A DNA stretch of 64,000 nucleotides from CALAZP01 sp964410725 (GCA_964410725.1 CAYPID010000006.1:1-64000), one strand, 5' to 3'; positions 16,916 through 26,713 are shown, numbered from the stretch's first letter. Made by a program: numbers and translations. Notes: a model not told the origin generated them from the letters alone.

Positions 16916-18117
16916 ACGTATTGGAGACTTTGCTCAAAGTCCTTGATAATATCTGAAGCGGTTTCCGCCCCTACAGATACCCTGACCAACCCCTCAGTTA
17001 TTCGTTGCTCCTTTTTAATTAATGGATCAATGTTTCCGTGAGACATGGTGTACGGATGCATGACCAAAGTGTCAAGATCTCCTAATGTAGGCGCTAAAGT
17101 AGCGAGTTGAAGATGATTGATACAGTTTTCCGCTCCCTGGAGTCCACCCTGTACTTCGAAACTCAACATTGCCCCACCAGACCGCATTTGCTTTTGAATA
17201 ATAGATCGGTCGGGATGGTTTGGCAAACCAGGATAGTTGACAAAAGTAATTTTAGGATGCTCTTCGAGAAAATTGGCCAATGCCAAAGCATTGGCTACTT
17301 GTCGCTCCATTCTTAGTTCCAGGGTTTTAATTCCTTGATAGGTCAACCATGCATCAAATGCATTACAACTCCCTCCAGTTAATTTCATGACTGGCCATAT
17401 CTTTTGTTGCATGAGCTCCGGATCTTTCCCCACAATTACCCCAGCAATGGAATGACCATGCCCATTGAGGAATTTGGTGGTCGAGTGAATAATAAAATCT
17501 ATTCCATGCTCAAAAGGCTGTTGAATATAGGGAGTACAAAAGGTATTGTCAACTGCAGTCCTAATTTGATATTTGTTAGCCAATTGAGCTATTTTACTCA
17601 AATCTATACAAGTCATGGTTGGGTTGGCCGGAGTCTCCATATATATCATCCCTATGGAGGAATCTGATTTTAAAGTATTTTCTACTTCTTCTAATTTTCT
17701 GAGATCTTGATATATGGGTAGAATATTTAATGGTTTAAATATCTTATCAATTAATTCCGTCGTTCCGCCATACAAATCAGGTTGGGTTAAGATTTTTTGA
17801 CCCGGCTGCAGGAGACCGCTTAATAAGATGTGAATAGCCGCCATTCCAGAGGCAACCATAATGGCCTCTGGTTTTATTTCCAAACCAAAACCTTCTAAAT
17901 CAGCAATTTTCTGAGCAGTAGAATCAATGGTTGGGTTTCCAAATCTACTATAGAGGTAACCAGTTTCTTTACCTTGAAAAACATCTATGCCTTGCTGAAG
18001 ATTCTCAAAAACAAAGGAAGAAGAGGCGTAAATAGGTAGTTGATGAGCAGGAGTGTTATAAGTAGGCTTCTTATCCATTTTAACACATTGAGAACCAAAA
18101 CCAAAAGAAGACTTCAT
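16912..18117 (-). CDS. Cys/Met-metabolism PLP enzyme (trans-sulfuration family)
   Basis: 401 residues. The family signature runs from YSRFGNPT through the PLP-lysine site HSTTKFLNGHGHSIAG to a C-terminal RVSVGAETASDIIKDFEQSL. It also has the MASGMAAI-type helix (VASGMAAIH) and DNTFCTPYIQQP. Members include cystathionine gamma-synthase, cystathionine gamma/beta-lyase, O-acetylhomoserine sulfhydrylase and methionine gamma-lyase; sequence reading alone does not separate these. It overlaps the trpA end by four bases, tail to tail. It is transcribed alone, divergent from rluD. Confidence 0.85.
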   Translation of the reverse strand: MKSSFGFGSQCVKMDKKPTYNTPAHQLPIYASSSFVFENLQQGIDVFQGKETGYLYSRFGNPTIDSTAQKIADLEGFGLEIKPEAIMVASGMAAIHILLSGLLQPGQKILTQPDLYGGTTELIDKIFKPLNILPIYQDLRKLEEVENTLKSDSSIGMIYMETPANPTMTCIDLSKIAQLANKYQIRTAVDNTFCTPYIQQPFEHGIDFIIHSTTKFLNGHGHSIAGVIVGKDPELMQQKIWPVMKLTGGSCNAFDAWLTYQGIKTLELRMERQVANALALANFLEEHPKITFVNYPGLPNHPDRSIIQKQMRSGGAMLSFEVQGGLQGAENCINHLQLATLAPTLGDLDTLVMHPYTMSHGNIDPLIKKEQRITEGLVRVSVGAETASDIIKDFEQSLQYV

Positions 18118-18179
18118 AATTAGGTGCTTTAGGATGAAAAGAAGGGTTAATTTAGCGCTTTAAAGTGTAAAATTAATAG

Positions 18180-19268
18180 ATGGAATCTTTTTTGGAAGAA
18201 TCAAATGATGATTTTCAGGACTACCAAAACATCTTGGTAGATCCAGGTCAATCTGCATTGAGAATTGACAAGTTTTTAACCAATCGATTATTAAAAGTTT
18301 CCCGAAATAGAATTCAACAAGCTATAGATGCAGGAGCTGTTTTGGTTAATGAAAAGAATATAAAATCGAATTATAAGGTAAGAGCTGGAGATTCCATTAG
18401 TGTCATTCTCCCAAGGCCCCCGGATACTGGAGAGGGAATAGTTCCTGAAGAAATGGCCCTCAATATTCATTATGAAGATGAAGATTTATTAATTGTTAAT
18501 AAGCCTCCAGGTTTGGTGGTACATCCGGGGGTGGGAAATCGAAATGGAACATTGGTCAATGGACTAGCTGCCTATCTAAAGGTTGAAAACGGTATCGATA
18601 CTCCGGGTACCAACTTTCAAAACAGAATTGGATTGGTTCATAGAATTGATAAGGATACATCTGGTTTGTTGGTGGTGGCTAAAAATGAAATGAGTATGGC
18701 ACATCTTGCCAAACAATTTTTTGATCACTCTATTGAAAGGACTTATTACGCTATTGTTTGGGGCGAACCTAAACCCGCATCAGATACAATCATAGGACAT
18801 ATTGGTAGGCATCCAAGAGATAGAAAATTATTTACAGTATATCCTGAAGGGGATTTTGGAAAAGAGGCTATAACCCATTATGAAACGGTTGAGCCTTTAT
18901 ATCTAGTGAGCTTGGTGAAATGTCAACTGGAAACTGGGAGGACCCATCAGATTAGAGTTCACTTTAAATACAGAGGCCATCCTTTGTTTAACGACGCCCG
19001 ATACGGGGGAGATAAAATTGTCAAAGGAACAGTATTTACTAAATACAAGCAATTTGTCAAAAATGTCATGGATATACTACCTAGGCAGGCACTTCATGCG
19101 CAGTCGTTGGGTTTTATTCACCCTAGAACAGGAAAAAAAATGTTTTTTGAGAGTGAATTGCCTCATGATTTTGCAACTGGATTAGAAAAATGGAGAAACT
19201 ATGTTACTTATCAGCGCAATCAAAAACTTTTAGAAGATAATGAAGGAGCAACTGATTTTGAAGACTAA
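18180..19268 (+). CDS. rluD: Ribosomal large subunit pseudouridine synthase RluD-type
   Basis: 362 residues. An S4 RNA-binding domain (about residues 25-85; LRIDKFL...SRNRIQQAIDAGAVLVN) is followed by the RluA-family catalytic domain with the active-site Asp in HRIDKDTSGLLVVAK. ETGRTHQIRVH is the second family motif. RluD makes pseudouridines in helix 69 of 23S rRNA. The assignment within the RluC/RluD group rests on the S4 domain and length. Its 3-prime end overlaps the next gene by 29 bases. Confidence 0.9.
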   Translation: MESFLEESNDDFQDYQNILVDPGQSALRIDKFLTNRLLKVSRNRIQQAIDAGAVLVNEKNIKSNYKVRAGDSISVILPRPPDTGEGIVPEEMALNIHYEDEDLLIVNKPPGLVVHPGVGNRNGTLVNGLAAYLKVENGIDTPGTNFQNRIGLVHRIDKDTSGLLVVAKNEMSMAHLAKQFFDHSIERTYYAIVWGEPKPASDTIIGHIGRHPRDRKLFTVYPEGDFGKEAITHYETVEPLYLVSLVKCQLETGRTHQIRVHFKYRGHPLFNDARYGGDKIVKGTVFTKYKQFVKNVMDILPRQALHAQSLGFIHPRTGKKMFFESELPHDFATGLEKWRNYVTYQRNQKLLEDNEGATDFED

Positions 19269-19779
19269 AGATTGGATAGAAAATTGGGTAATTGGTTTGA
19301 ATTTGTGTCCTTTTGCCAAATCACCATTTACGCATAATAAAATCAAATTCTTAGTTTACGAAGGGGAGTCTATCGAAGAGTTTTCCAGAGTCTTATGGAG
19401 GGAATTATCTTTTTTAGCCGATGAACCCTCAGATGGGATAGAAACGACTTTTTTGATTCACCCACAATTAGGGGTCAATTTTGAAGACTATTTAGACCTT
19501 TGTGAGTGGGCAAATGGACATATAGAAGCCTTAGAATTGGTGGGACAAATTCAAATTGCAGAATTTCATCCCCATTATCAGTTTGCCGGCACTTTACCTG
19601 ATGCTCCGGAAAATTTCACCAATAGATCTCCTTTTCCAATGCTGCATCTTCTAAAAGAAGCCTCCATAACAAAAGCGGTCGATTTATACCCAAATGTTGA
19701 GGAAATTCCGCAAAAAAATATTGACCTGCTGAACCAAATGGGTATAGATCGTATTCAAAAAATGTTAAAAGATTTATAA
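19240..19779 (+). CDS. DUF1415 family protein
   Basis: 179 residues matching the DUF1415 pattern: an N-terminal WIENWVIGLNLCPFAK block, a FLIHPQLGVNFEDYL middle and FHPHYQFAGTLPDAPENFTNRSPFP, with a C-terminal LLKEASITKAV. The conserved Cys, His and Asp residues hint at an enzyme, but no function is established. It begins 29 bases inside rluD and ends one base into the acyl-CoA reductase gene, so it is translated as part of that unit. Confidence 0.85.
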   Translation: MKEQLILKTKDWIENWVIGLNLCPFAKSPFTHNKIKFLVYEGESIEEFSRVLWRELSFLADEPSDGIETTFLIHPQLGVNFEDYLDLCEWANGHIEALELVGQIQIAEFHPHYQFAGTLPDAPENFTNRSPFPMLHLLKEASITKAVDLYPNVEEIPQKNIDLLNQMGIDRIQKMLKDL

Positions 19780-20813
19780 TGAATTTGAAAGAAAGGATAA
19801 ACATTTTGGTAGCGTTGGGTCAATACTTTCGTTCAGACATTTCGACGCTAAATCACGTCATGGAAGCGGCATATCTCAAAAATAAATGGTTTACCGTAGC
19901 CAATCAGCAACTCGCATTACAAGCCATTATTGATCATTACCTTTCAGAACCGTTATTAAATGAATGGACCAACCAGTATTTCTCAGGGGATCAAACCTTT
20001 CCAAATCCTAAGAAAGTAGCCTTAATTCCAGCAGGAAATATTCCATTGGTGGGATTTCATGATATACTTTGCGTATTCTTAACGGGCCATAATCTAGTAA
20101 TTAAGTATTCTGAAAAGGATCAAGTTCTTACGCCATTTGTGGTTCGCAAATTAAAAGAATTATCTGCCAAAAATGGGTTGGACTGGAAAGTTGAAGAGGT
20201 AGAGCAAATGAAGGATTTCGATGCAGTAATAGCAACAGGAAGTAATAACACCGCCAGATATTTTGAATATTACTTTAGCAAATATCCCAATATTATCCGA
20301 AGCAATAGAAATGGTATTGCTGTTTTAGATGGAAAAGAAGATGATAATGATTTAGCTGCTTTGGGAAAGGATGTTTTTCAATACTTCGGACTAGGATGCA
20401 GGAATATCTCCAAACTGTACGTCCCTACTAATTATAATTTTGATCCACTGCTAAAAGCACTTTATGAGTATAAGGAAGTGATGTGGCACGAACCTTATAA
20501 AAATAATTTTGATTACAACTATGCTGTGCACAGTTTGGGTCAAGAGGCTTTTGTAGCGAATGGATGCATTTTGATCAAAGAAGCCCATGCCATCCCATCC
20601 AGAATAGGTGTTTTACATTTTGAGTATTATGAATCCTTACCCGTATTAAGAAATAAATTAGCCTCAGAATTGGATTCTATTCAATGCTTAGTTTCAAAAA
20701 CCCCACTTTCAATCGAATCAATAGAATCTTTTAGTTTTGGGGAGGCTCAAAGTCCTAATTTATTGAATTATGCAGATGGGGTAGATACAATGGCATTTCT
20801 ACTATCTCTTTAA
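19779..20813 (+). CDS. Acyl-CoA reductase (LuxC family)
   Basis: 344 residues of the LuxC/acyl-CoA reductase family, an aldehyde-dehydrogenase-like fold. The nucleotide-binding region has IPAGNIPLVGFHD and ATGSNNTARYFEYYF, and the catalytic Cys207 is in FGLGCRNISKLYVP. The family reduces long-chain acyl-CoA or acyl groups to aldehyde with NADPH. No LuxD or LuxE partner lies nearby, so a role in bioluminescence is excluded; an alkyl-lipid or wax role is possible but unproven. It starts with a one-base stop/start overlap (TAATG) with DUF1415 and ends at a strong terminator. Confidence 0.85.
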   Translation: MNLKERINILVALGQYFRSDISTLNHVMEAAYLKNKWFTVANQQLALQAIIDHYLSEPLLNEWTNQYFSGDQTFPNPKKVALIPAGNIPLVGFHDILCVFLTGHNLVIKYSEKDQVLTPFVVRKLKELSAKNGLDWKVEEVEQMKDFDAVIATGSNNTARYFEYYFSKYPNIIRSNRNGIAVLDGKEDDNDLAALGKDVFQYFGLGCRNISKLYVPTNYNFDPLLKALYEYKEVMWHEPYKNNFDYNYAVHSLGQEAFVANGCILIKEAHAIPSRIGVLHFEYYESLPVLRNKLASELDSIQCLVSKTPLSIESIESFSFGEAQSPNLLNYADGVDTMAFLLSL

Positions 20814-20815
20814 TA

Positions 20816-20860
20816 ATTAAAAAAGGCCCACGAACATGTTGCTCATGGGCCTTTTTAATT
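20816..20860. terminator. Bidirectional terminator between convergent genes
   Basis: A long inverted repeat: AATTAAAAA plus GGCCCA on the left pairs with TGGGCC plus TTTTTAATT on the right, with a mostly paired inner part. The A-run on one flank and T-run on the other make it work in both directions, serving the acyl-CoA reductase gene and the T9SS esterase gene. Confidence 0.88.
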
Positions 20861-20872
20861 ATTGATTAAGAC

Positions 20873-22507
20873 TTATCTATTGATAGCTAATCTTTTAGTT
20901 TTAATCTCTCCTCTTTCATTAATCAAACTGACAGAATATAAACCTGTCGGTAATTGATGGGTATTTATAGTTAAGTTCTGAGCACCTTTTTGAGTGCGTC
21001 CCAAGAAATTGTTTTGAACCATCTGACCTTGTGCATTGAATACCATCAAACTCAATTCATTAGGTTCAGTCAAAGTAAATTTAACTTGTACTTGGTCAGA
21101 AGCCGGATTAGGTAATAAATCGAAAGATGCTACTTCCTCTAATACCTTTACAGAGCTGATACCCAATAATGCATCTTTACACTCTGTAAGGTCAAGTGCA
21201 AAACAACCTCTTGGTGCGTAGTAGGCCATAATGGTATCGATATACGCTCTGCCTTTTTCAGCAGACATATCTGGGTTGGTAAATAAGTTATTAGCATGGA
21301 GTTCATCTGAATTCAACTCTGATCCAGTAGCTGCATTGAAACCAGCAACCACCAAGTCTAAACGATCCTTATCCCACCAATCCCATGGTCCTGATTGTGG
21401 TCCAGGGCCAGGCAAAATGAATGGATACATGTGATCTGTTGCCAATGGAGTAGTTGGAGAGCCTCCTAATGCTGATAAGTCAACTGTAATTCCTGCCAGC
21501 TGAATCAAACTTACTTTTGTAGTTAAAGGATCATTGATTCCCAAGACCGGATCTAAAACATCGTTAGCTCCAACTTCATTCATCCTTTGGGTAGCAGTTA
21601 AAGTACCTGATACATTAACTACAAATTCCTGTGTTGTGGGAACAATAACCGGACCATCGCCAAAAGGAGCAAATGGATCGGATACTACGTGAAAACCAAC
21701 AGTAGCTGGCTCTTCGATTAAGGAATTTTCTCCTTCAATCCAATTGATATCTCCTAAGGCACCTCCCATATTTACACTGAGATTGAAATCAGAACTGTAT
21801 CCTACATGATTGGGTACATTTAAGAAAGCTGGTAGTAAACCATAAGGATCTCCGTCCACTTGAAGAGTAACATAAGGTTCACCAGTTTCCGTATCAATGA
21901 ATTTTTCTACTATTAATTCTTCATATCGGTCTAAAACTCCTGCACCAAGAGAGATATAACCTCCTGTTCCTTGACCCCAAAGAACGATTTTTTCAGTATC
22001 AATTCCGTAGGGATTTCCCTCTTCCTCCACGCTTTTTCTTAAATAACGCACACAAGTTCTAGCGTCAATGATGCCTCTATAAGCTGCCTGCAGAAGCGTT
22101 TTCCTTCGAACATTGGCATCTTCTGATGTAGGTAACCATCCCTGTCTGTATGTTGCAGCAATAGCAGTGTAACCCATTTTGGCTAATCGGGTACAAATTT
22201 CCACTAAGGTAGAATCCGAAAGAGACCCTGTAATTCCTCCACTAATTAATGGGGGCAAAAAGCTTCCGGTATGAAAATAGACCACTACAGGTCTGTCAGA
22301 TTCTTCATCTCCAACAGGAGTGTAAACATCCATTTTTAAATCAATTGGAGCTGGAGCTCCTGTCAAAATAGATATATTGTTGCCATAGGTAATCCCCTTT
22401 TCAACGGCTACTTCGTCGAAAACCTCGTGGAGGTATCTGGTTTGAGCAGTTAACCCCACCCAAGCCGAAGCAAAAATTAGTAATAGTAAAGAGTAGAAAT
22501 TTTTCAT
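20873..22507 (-). CDS. T9SS-sorted esterase-like protein, nucleophile Ser missing
   Basis: 544 residues: signal peptide (about 1-21), an alpha/beta-hydrolase domain of the carboxylesterase type (about 25-440), and a C-terminal type-A T9SS sorting domain (about 461-544, beginning LLPNPASD and ending in a basic tail KTKRLAINR). The oxyanion-hole region reads VVYFHTGSF (usual HGGxF) and the nucleophile elbow reads WGQGTGGY (residues 177-184), so the expected Ser at residue 180 is Gly. The protein should therefore lack ordinary esterase activity and may act as a surface binding protein. The gene lies 23 bases downstream of the TonB receptor gene on the same strand. Confidence 0.8.
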   Translation of the reverse strand: MKNFYSLLLLIFASAWVGLTAQTRYLHEVFDEVAVEKGITYGNNISILTGAPAPIDLKMDVYTPVGDEESDRPVVVYFHTGSFLPPLISGGITGSLSDSTLVEICTRLAKMGYTAIAATYRQGWLPTSEDANVRRKTLLQAAYRGIIDARTCVRYLRKSVEEEGNPYGIDTEKIVLWGQGTGGYISLGAGVLDRYEELIVEKFIDTETGEPYVTLQVDGDPYGLLPAFLNVPNHVGYSSDFNLSVNMGGALGDINWIEGENSLIEEPATVGFHVVSDPFAPFGDGPVIVPTTQEFVVNVSGTLTATQRMNEVGANDVLDPVLGINDPLTTKVSLIQLAGITVDLSALGGSPTTPLATDHMYPFILPGPGPQSGPWDWWDKDRLDLVVAGFNAATGSELNSDELHANNLFTNPDMSAEKGRAYIDTIMAYYAPRGCFALDLTECKDALLGISSVKVLEEVASFDLLPNPASDQVQVKFTLTEPNELSLMVFNAQGQMVQNNFLGRTQKGAQNLTINTHQLPTGLYSVSLINERGEIKTKRLAINR

Positions 22508-22530
22508 ATGTATGATTTTAATGAAGCAAT

Positions 22531-25347
22531 TTAATAATTCTTAAACTCATATAAAAACGAAATATACGCTAATCTGCCAATTCTTGGCCCACCATAGGTT
22601 TGGAAGACCAAATTATTTAACAAATTGGACGCTCCGACCTTGACCACCGTATCAATATCTCGCAATCTCCAATTGACTTGGGCATCGAGTAAACTATAAG
22701 AAGGAATAAATCCGGTAAATTGAGGTGATCCTTCGAAAACAAAATTATCCACCCATTTATAATTCACATTGAAACCAAAATTATTCAACCGAATGCCTGC
22801 AAATTTAAAGGGAATGTCTCTTCCAGAAAGCCCAACATTGAATTTGTGTTCAGGAGTATTGAACGCAGGAATGATGGGATCATCGGTTTGAGTGTTCAAT
22901 ACATTCCATGAATAATTTCCATTGGCAACAAAATAGTTCCCAAAATAATAGTTCATGCCCACAGAAAATCCTTGGGTGGTCACCTGATCTCTAGCATTTG
23001 CAGCTACACGATACACCTGAACATTAGTGGGTAGTGAGGTCGTTGGGTCGAATCTCGCATCAATTCCCAAATTATATCCGATGAAATCATTGTAAAAACT
23101 ATAGTAATAGGTGGCATCAATAAATAGCTGGCCCAAGGTGGTTCGGTACCCCAATTCAAAAGTTTTGACCTTCTCTGGGCGAATAGGGTTAATGTCGAAG
23201 TACTTCAAACTATCAATCCTCCCGCTGTTAATGGAGGACCGAAAAGATTCCACGGTGATGAGATCATTGAACCCATCCAAATTTCCGATTAAAATTGCTC
23301 TACCTACGTTATAAAATAAGTACTGGTCGGCAAGTGTGGGGTTCCGGATGGCCGATGAAAAGGACATTCTAAACGTATGATCAGCATTAGGGGTATATAC
23401 CAAAGAGGCCGCAGGTGAAACCAGATAATCAAAGTTTTGATTCTTATCCAGACGAATGGAACCATTGATTTTAAGCTTGTTTTTCAACACCAAAGTTCCT
23501 CCAGTATATAATCCAAATTCCTTGGTATCAATATTGCGACCAAAAGTGTCTAGAAGAATAGACCCCTTAGAATCTGGAGCGTAGTATCGGAAATTCCCCC
23601 CCACAACAATATCGAGATCGGTAATTTGATCATTGGAAACTAAATCTTTGAAAGTATATTCCCCATGGCCATGATACAAGGCTGATTTATCATAAAATTT
23701 GGTACCACCTTCGGTAAAAGAAACGCTTTGTGTAATTCTGTTAAACTCCTCTTGAAATCTTGGCGTTCCAGGCTCATAAAAGGGAACGGCTCCCACTAAT
23801 GAGCTTTCTGATTCGGCAGCAGCTAACGCTTGCTGATGCCAACCAGCTAGGTTATTGGCAAATTCTGGAGTTTGATAAAAATTATTTAAGGCCGCTTTGA
23901 AATCATCAATCCTTCCAATATAATCTACAATGCTGGGATAACCCTCAATCCGGCGAATTTGCGGTACTATATTAATGTCCCAAAAGGATTTGTAGGCACT
24001 CGTCCAGAAGCGACTTTCTTTAGCATTTTCCTGCAGCAATAAAGCGGTGAAATAAGGATCATAAGAATCTCCAGCATTTTCATGAGTAGCATAGAACCTC
24101 AGAAAATATTGATCCTGTTTTTTTAGCTCCACTCTATGCTGGTAAAATTTAATATTCCTGAGACTGAAACGATTGTCTCCTTGATATACGGTAGTACCTG
24201 TGCTGAAATTACTGGCTACTATTAAGGTAGGACTTTCAAAATCCTTTTCAGGGTCTAATCGGAAGTGCAGCGCACCACCCAATTTTAAATTTTCCGAATC
24301 GTAATCTACTAAATCAATTTCCCGATAACCGCGTCTGTGAATTCTTCCTAATCCAGGACTGGATAATACAGATGAGAAATTATTATAGGACTGAAATTCA
24401 TCTCCATACACATTGATAGCATCATAGCCTCCGGGATTGTCCTGAGGTGAATCCGTTCCAAACACAGGGTCGTAATTATCTGCCACCCAATCGTTGGCGC
24501 TGAAACCAAACGCATTGATTTTGAATGCCCATGAAGGGAGATCATCTTTGTTATTAATCACCTTAGCATATCGAAAACCACCCTCAAATAAATTGCGCTC
24601 TCCACCTTTTACCATAGCGCTTAAGCCTTTGTGAAGAAAAGGATCTTTAGTTTCCATAGCGATTACCCCATTAAAGGCGTTTGGGCCATAGAAGGCTGAA
24701 CTAGCTCCAATAACCAGATTTACTCGGTTGACATCTAATTCTGACGCCCCCAGAAAATTACCCAAAGAAAAATTTAAACCAGGAGATTGATTGTCCACTC
24801 CGTCAATAATCTGAAGAGAACGCACTGGACTGGTACTATTAAATCCGCGGGTATTGATGATTTTGAAACCTAAACTAGCCGCTGTTAAATCAACATCTTT
24901 CAAAGCACCTAATCCATCATAAAAATTTGCAGCGGGGGTCTCCTTTATAGCGATATTGTCTAAAGTTTCTACTGTCAGGGCACTTTGGGTTTGTTTTTCC
25001 GAAATCCGCCTACCAGTTACTTCCACTAAGTCAATGGTAACTGCAGATTCTTCCAGCCTAATTTCCAAAGGATCAGAATTATTAACCACCAGGGTTAAAG
25101 GCGTAAATCCAGCGTAAGAAATTTCAATTTCAAATGGAAAATCAATCTCCGAAATTAGCTCAAATTCCCCATTGAAATCAGTCAGCGTTCCTACCGAGGT
25201 GTTTTTGATGATTACGGTGGCCCCAATTAGAGGTTCTCGATTAACTTCGTCTGAAACTACTCCCGTTACTGTGCTTTGTGCATGAATCCATTGGAGACCA
25301 GAAGCAACTAAGAAAAATAATACCCAAAGTGATTTATAAAATTTCAT
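22531..25347 (-). CDS. TonB-dependent receptor
   Basis: 938 residues from the ATG at 25347; a TTG nine bases earlier is less likely. A signal peptide ending near IHA-Q is followed by a carboxypeptidase-regulatory-like domain (about residues 28-105; TGVVSDEVNREPLIGATV, GTLTDFNGEFEL), a plug domain (about 115-230; LQIIDGVDNQSPG, VIGASSAFYGPNAFNGVI) and a long barrel ending in an aromatic residue. Such receptors import large or scarce ligands across the outer membrane using TonB energy. There is no SusD gene beside it; its partner appears to be the T9SS esterase-like protein. The ligand is unknown. Confidence 0.9.
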   Translation of the reverse strand: MKFYKSLWVLFFLVASGLQWIHAQSTVTGVVSDEVNREPLIGATVIIKNTSVGTLTDFNGEFELISEIDFPFEIEISYAGFTPLTLVVNNSDPLEIRLEESAVTIDLVEVTGRRISEKQTQSALTVETLDNIAIKETPAANFYDGLGALKDVDLTAASLGFKIINTRGFNSTSPVRSLQIIDGVDNQSPGLNFSLGNFLGASELDVNRVNLVIGASSAFYGPNAFNGVIAMETKDPFLHKGLSAMVKGGERNLFEGGFRYAKVINNKDDLPSWAFKINAFGFSANDWVADNYDPVFGTDSPQDNPGGYDAINVYGDEFQSYNNFSSVLSSPGLGRIHRRGYREIDLVDYDSENLKLGGALHFRLDPEKDFESPTLIVASNFSTGTTVYQGDNRFSLRNIKFYQHRVELKKQDQYFLRFYATHENAGDSYDPYFTALLLQENAKESRFWTSAYKSFWDINIVPQIRRIEGYPSIVDYIGRIDDFKAALNNFYQTPEFANNLAGWHQQALAAAESESSLVGAVPFYEPGTPRFQEEFNRITQSVSFTEGGTKFYDKSALYHGHGEYTFKDLVSNDQITDLDIVVGGNFRYYAPDSKGSILLDTFGRNIDTKEFGLYTGGTLVLKNKLKINGSIRLDKNQNFDYLVSPAASLVYTPNADHTFRMSFSSAIRNPTLADQYLFYNVGRAILIGNLDGFNDLITVESFRSSINSGRIDSLKYFDINPIRPEKVKTFELGYRTTLGQLFIDATYYYSFYNDFIGYNLGIDARFDPTTSLPTNVQVYRVAANARDQVTTQGFSVGMNYYFGNYFVANGNYSWNVLNTQTDDPIIPAFNTPEHKFNVGLSGRDIPFKFAGIRLNNFGFNVNYKWVDNFVFEGSPQFTGFIPSYSLLDAQVNWRLRDIDTVVKVGASNLLNNLVFQTYGGPRIGRLAYISFLYEFKNY

Positions 25348-25412
25348 ACTTTCCAACTTCCGATTTTTTTATAAAAATATCGATAATATTCTCAAAAAAG
25401 AATTTTTTTTTG

Positions 25413-26138
25413 CTAAAGGATGGTGATAATGGCTAGTAGCAAACCAGAAATGATAAGTAATAATTTTTTTAAAGATAGCGTGTGGTGTGCCGTTTCATCA
25501 GTTTCAAAAAGTATGGTGGTGGCAATATGAAGGAATGAACCGGCAACTAAAGCCATTATGATTTGAACATAGGAGTTTTCAGGATTCAAATAATGAGACA
25601 ACCAAGCCCCGATAGGCGACATGGAGGCAAAAATAAGTAGATAACCCATTAAGGTCCATTTTTGAATACCAGCTAATGATAAGATAGTGCCAAGGGCAAA
25701 TGCAGCCGGTAACTTGTGCAGTACAATACCGTATAACAAGTGGTTAAAAGTTCCCGAAGCATGTTCATTAAGTTCATGGTAATGGGCTAATGGAAGCCCC
25801 TCGATGAAGGCATGAATGGACAAGCCAATCATAATGGGAAGGGCGTTCAAATTATGCCCTGAAGCGTGCAAGTGAATATGTCCGTGTTCGATACCTGAAG
25901 TCAATTGCTCCAAAAAAAATTGTAACATAAAACCTCCCAATACCCAAAGTCCTAGGGTGTGATTTCCTCCGGAAAAAACGGACGGGAATAGATGTAAAAT
26001 GGCGATACCCAATAAAAAAGACCCGCTAAAAGAAAGCAAAGGAGCATTCCAGTTTTTGCTTTTTCCAGAAGAACTTATGGCTGCCATTCCCCCTGCAAAT
26101 ACACTAACAAAAAGAAGAATATATTCCCAAATATTCAT
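25413..26138 (-). CDS. ZIP family metal transporter
   Basis: 241 residues with about seven to eight membrane segments. The two metal-site segments of the ZIP family are visible: IHAFIEGLPLAHYHE in segment 4 and VLHKLPAAFALG in segment 5. The His-rich loop GIEHGHIHLHASGHN (about residues 82-96) before segment 4 is typical of ZIP metal sensing or capture. It probably imports zinc or another divalent metal. It overlaps the PAP2 gene stop by four bases (ATGA), so the two are co-transcribed. Confidence 0.88.
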   Translation of the reverse strand: MNIWEYILLFVSVFAGGMAAISSSGKSKNWNAPLLSFSGSFLLGIAILHLFPSVFSGGNHTLGLWVLGGFMLQFFLEQLTSGIEHGHIHLHASGHNLNALPIMIGLSIHAFIEGLPLAHYHELNEHASGTFNHLLYGIVLHKLPAAFALGTILSLAGIQKWTLMGYLLIFASMSPIGAWLSHYLNPENSYVQIIMALVAGSFLHIATTILFETDETAHHTLSLKKLLLIISGLLLAIITIL

Positions 26139-26713
26139 ATTCCTGATTCCTTTAGTTGGTAATTGGGTAATCTTTTATAGACTAAAAAAACAAGATATCC
26201 TATCCCAGACCCCAGCAAACCTCCGATAAGAATATCCATGGGGTAATGGGCCCCTACATAGACCTGCCCCAATGATATGGTCGCAGCCCAGACCAACATA
26301 AAAGGGCCAATTTTTTTGAAATAGTAGCCTAAGGTAAATAAGACAAAAACAGCTACAGCAAAATGGTTGGTGGCATGGGAGGAGGTGAAACTGTAACCTT
26401 TGCCACAAGGAACTAGAATTCTTACTTCCTGAATCATTTGTTCGGTATTACATGGCCTAATACGTTCAAATGTTGGCTTCATTATTTTACTACTCAGGGT
26501 ATCGGATAGGGTCACAGTTAGGGCGACAAACAAAACCCAATAGATAGTAGAAGTCTTGAATTTTTTTCCAATTGCAATCAATCCCAATATGTAAAACGGA
26601 ATCCAAAATTTTTTATCTCGCCAAAAGGGCATCAGCCAATCCAGAAAAGCATTGCTTAGAGTATCGTTAATGAAGTGAAATAATTGTTGATCAATAGAGA
26701 AGAGGGTATCCAT
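26135..26713 (-). CDS. PAP2-family membrane phosphatase
   Basis: 192 residues from the ATG at 26713; a TTG at 26764 would add a doubtful leader. Five to six membrane segments with the three PAP2 motifs: KPTFERIRPC (motif 1), FTSSHATNHF (motif 2, catalytic His) and YVGAHYPMDILIGG (motif 3). Such enzymes dephosphorylate undecaprenyl pyrophosphate or phosphatidic/lipid phosphates in the inner membrane. It is the first gene of the pair with the ZIP transporter. Confidence 0.88.
   Translation of the reverse strand: MDTLFSIDQQLFHFINDTLSNAFLDWLMPFWRDKKFWIPFYILGLIAIGKKFKTSTIYWVLFVALTVTLSDTLSSKIMKPTFERIRPCNTEQMIQEVRILVPCGKGYSFTSSHATNHFAVAVFVLFTLGYYFKKIGPFMLVWAATISLGQVYVGAHYPMDILIGGLLGSGIGYLVFLVYKRLPNYQLKESGI

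Noticed and set aside
19779..20813. Bioluminescence (lux) locus because of the LuxC-family gene
   Set aside because: No luxA, luxB, luxD or luxE nearby; LuxC-type reductases are widespread outside lux operons.
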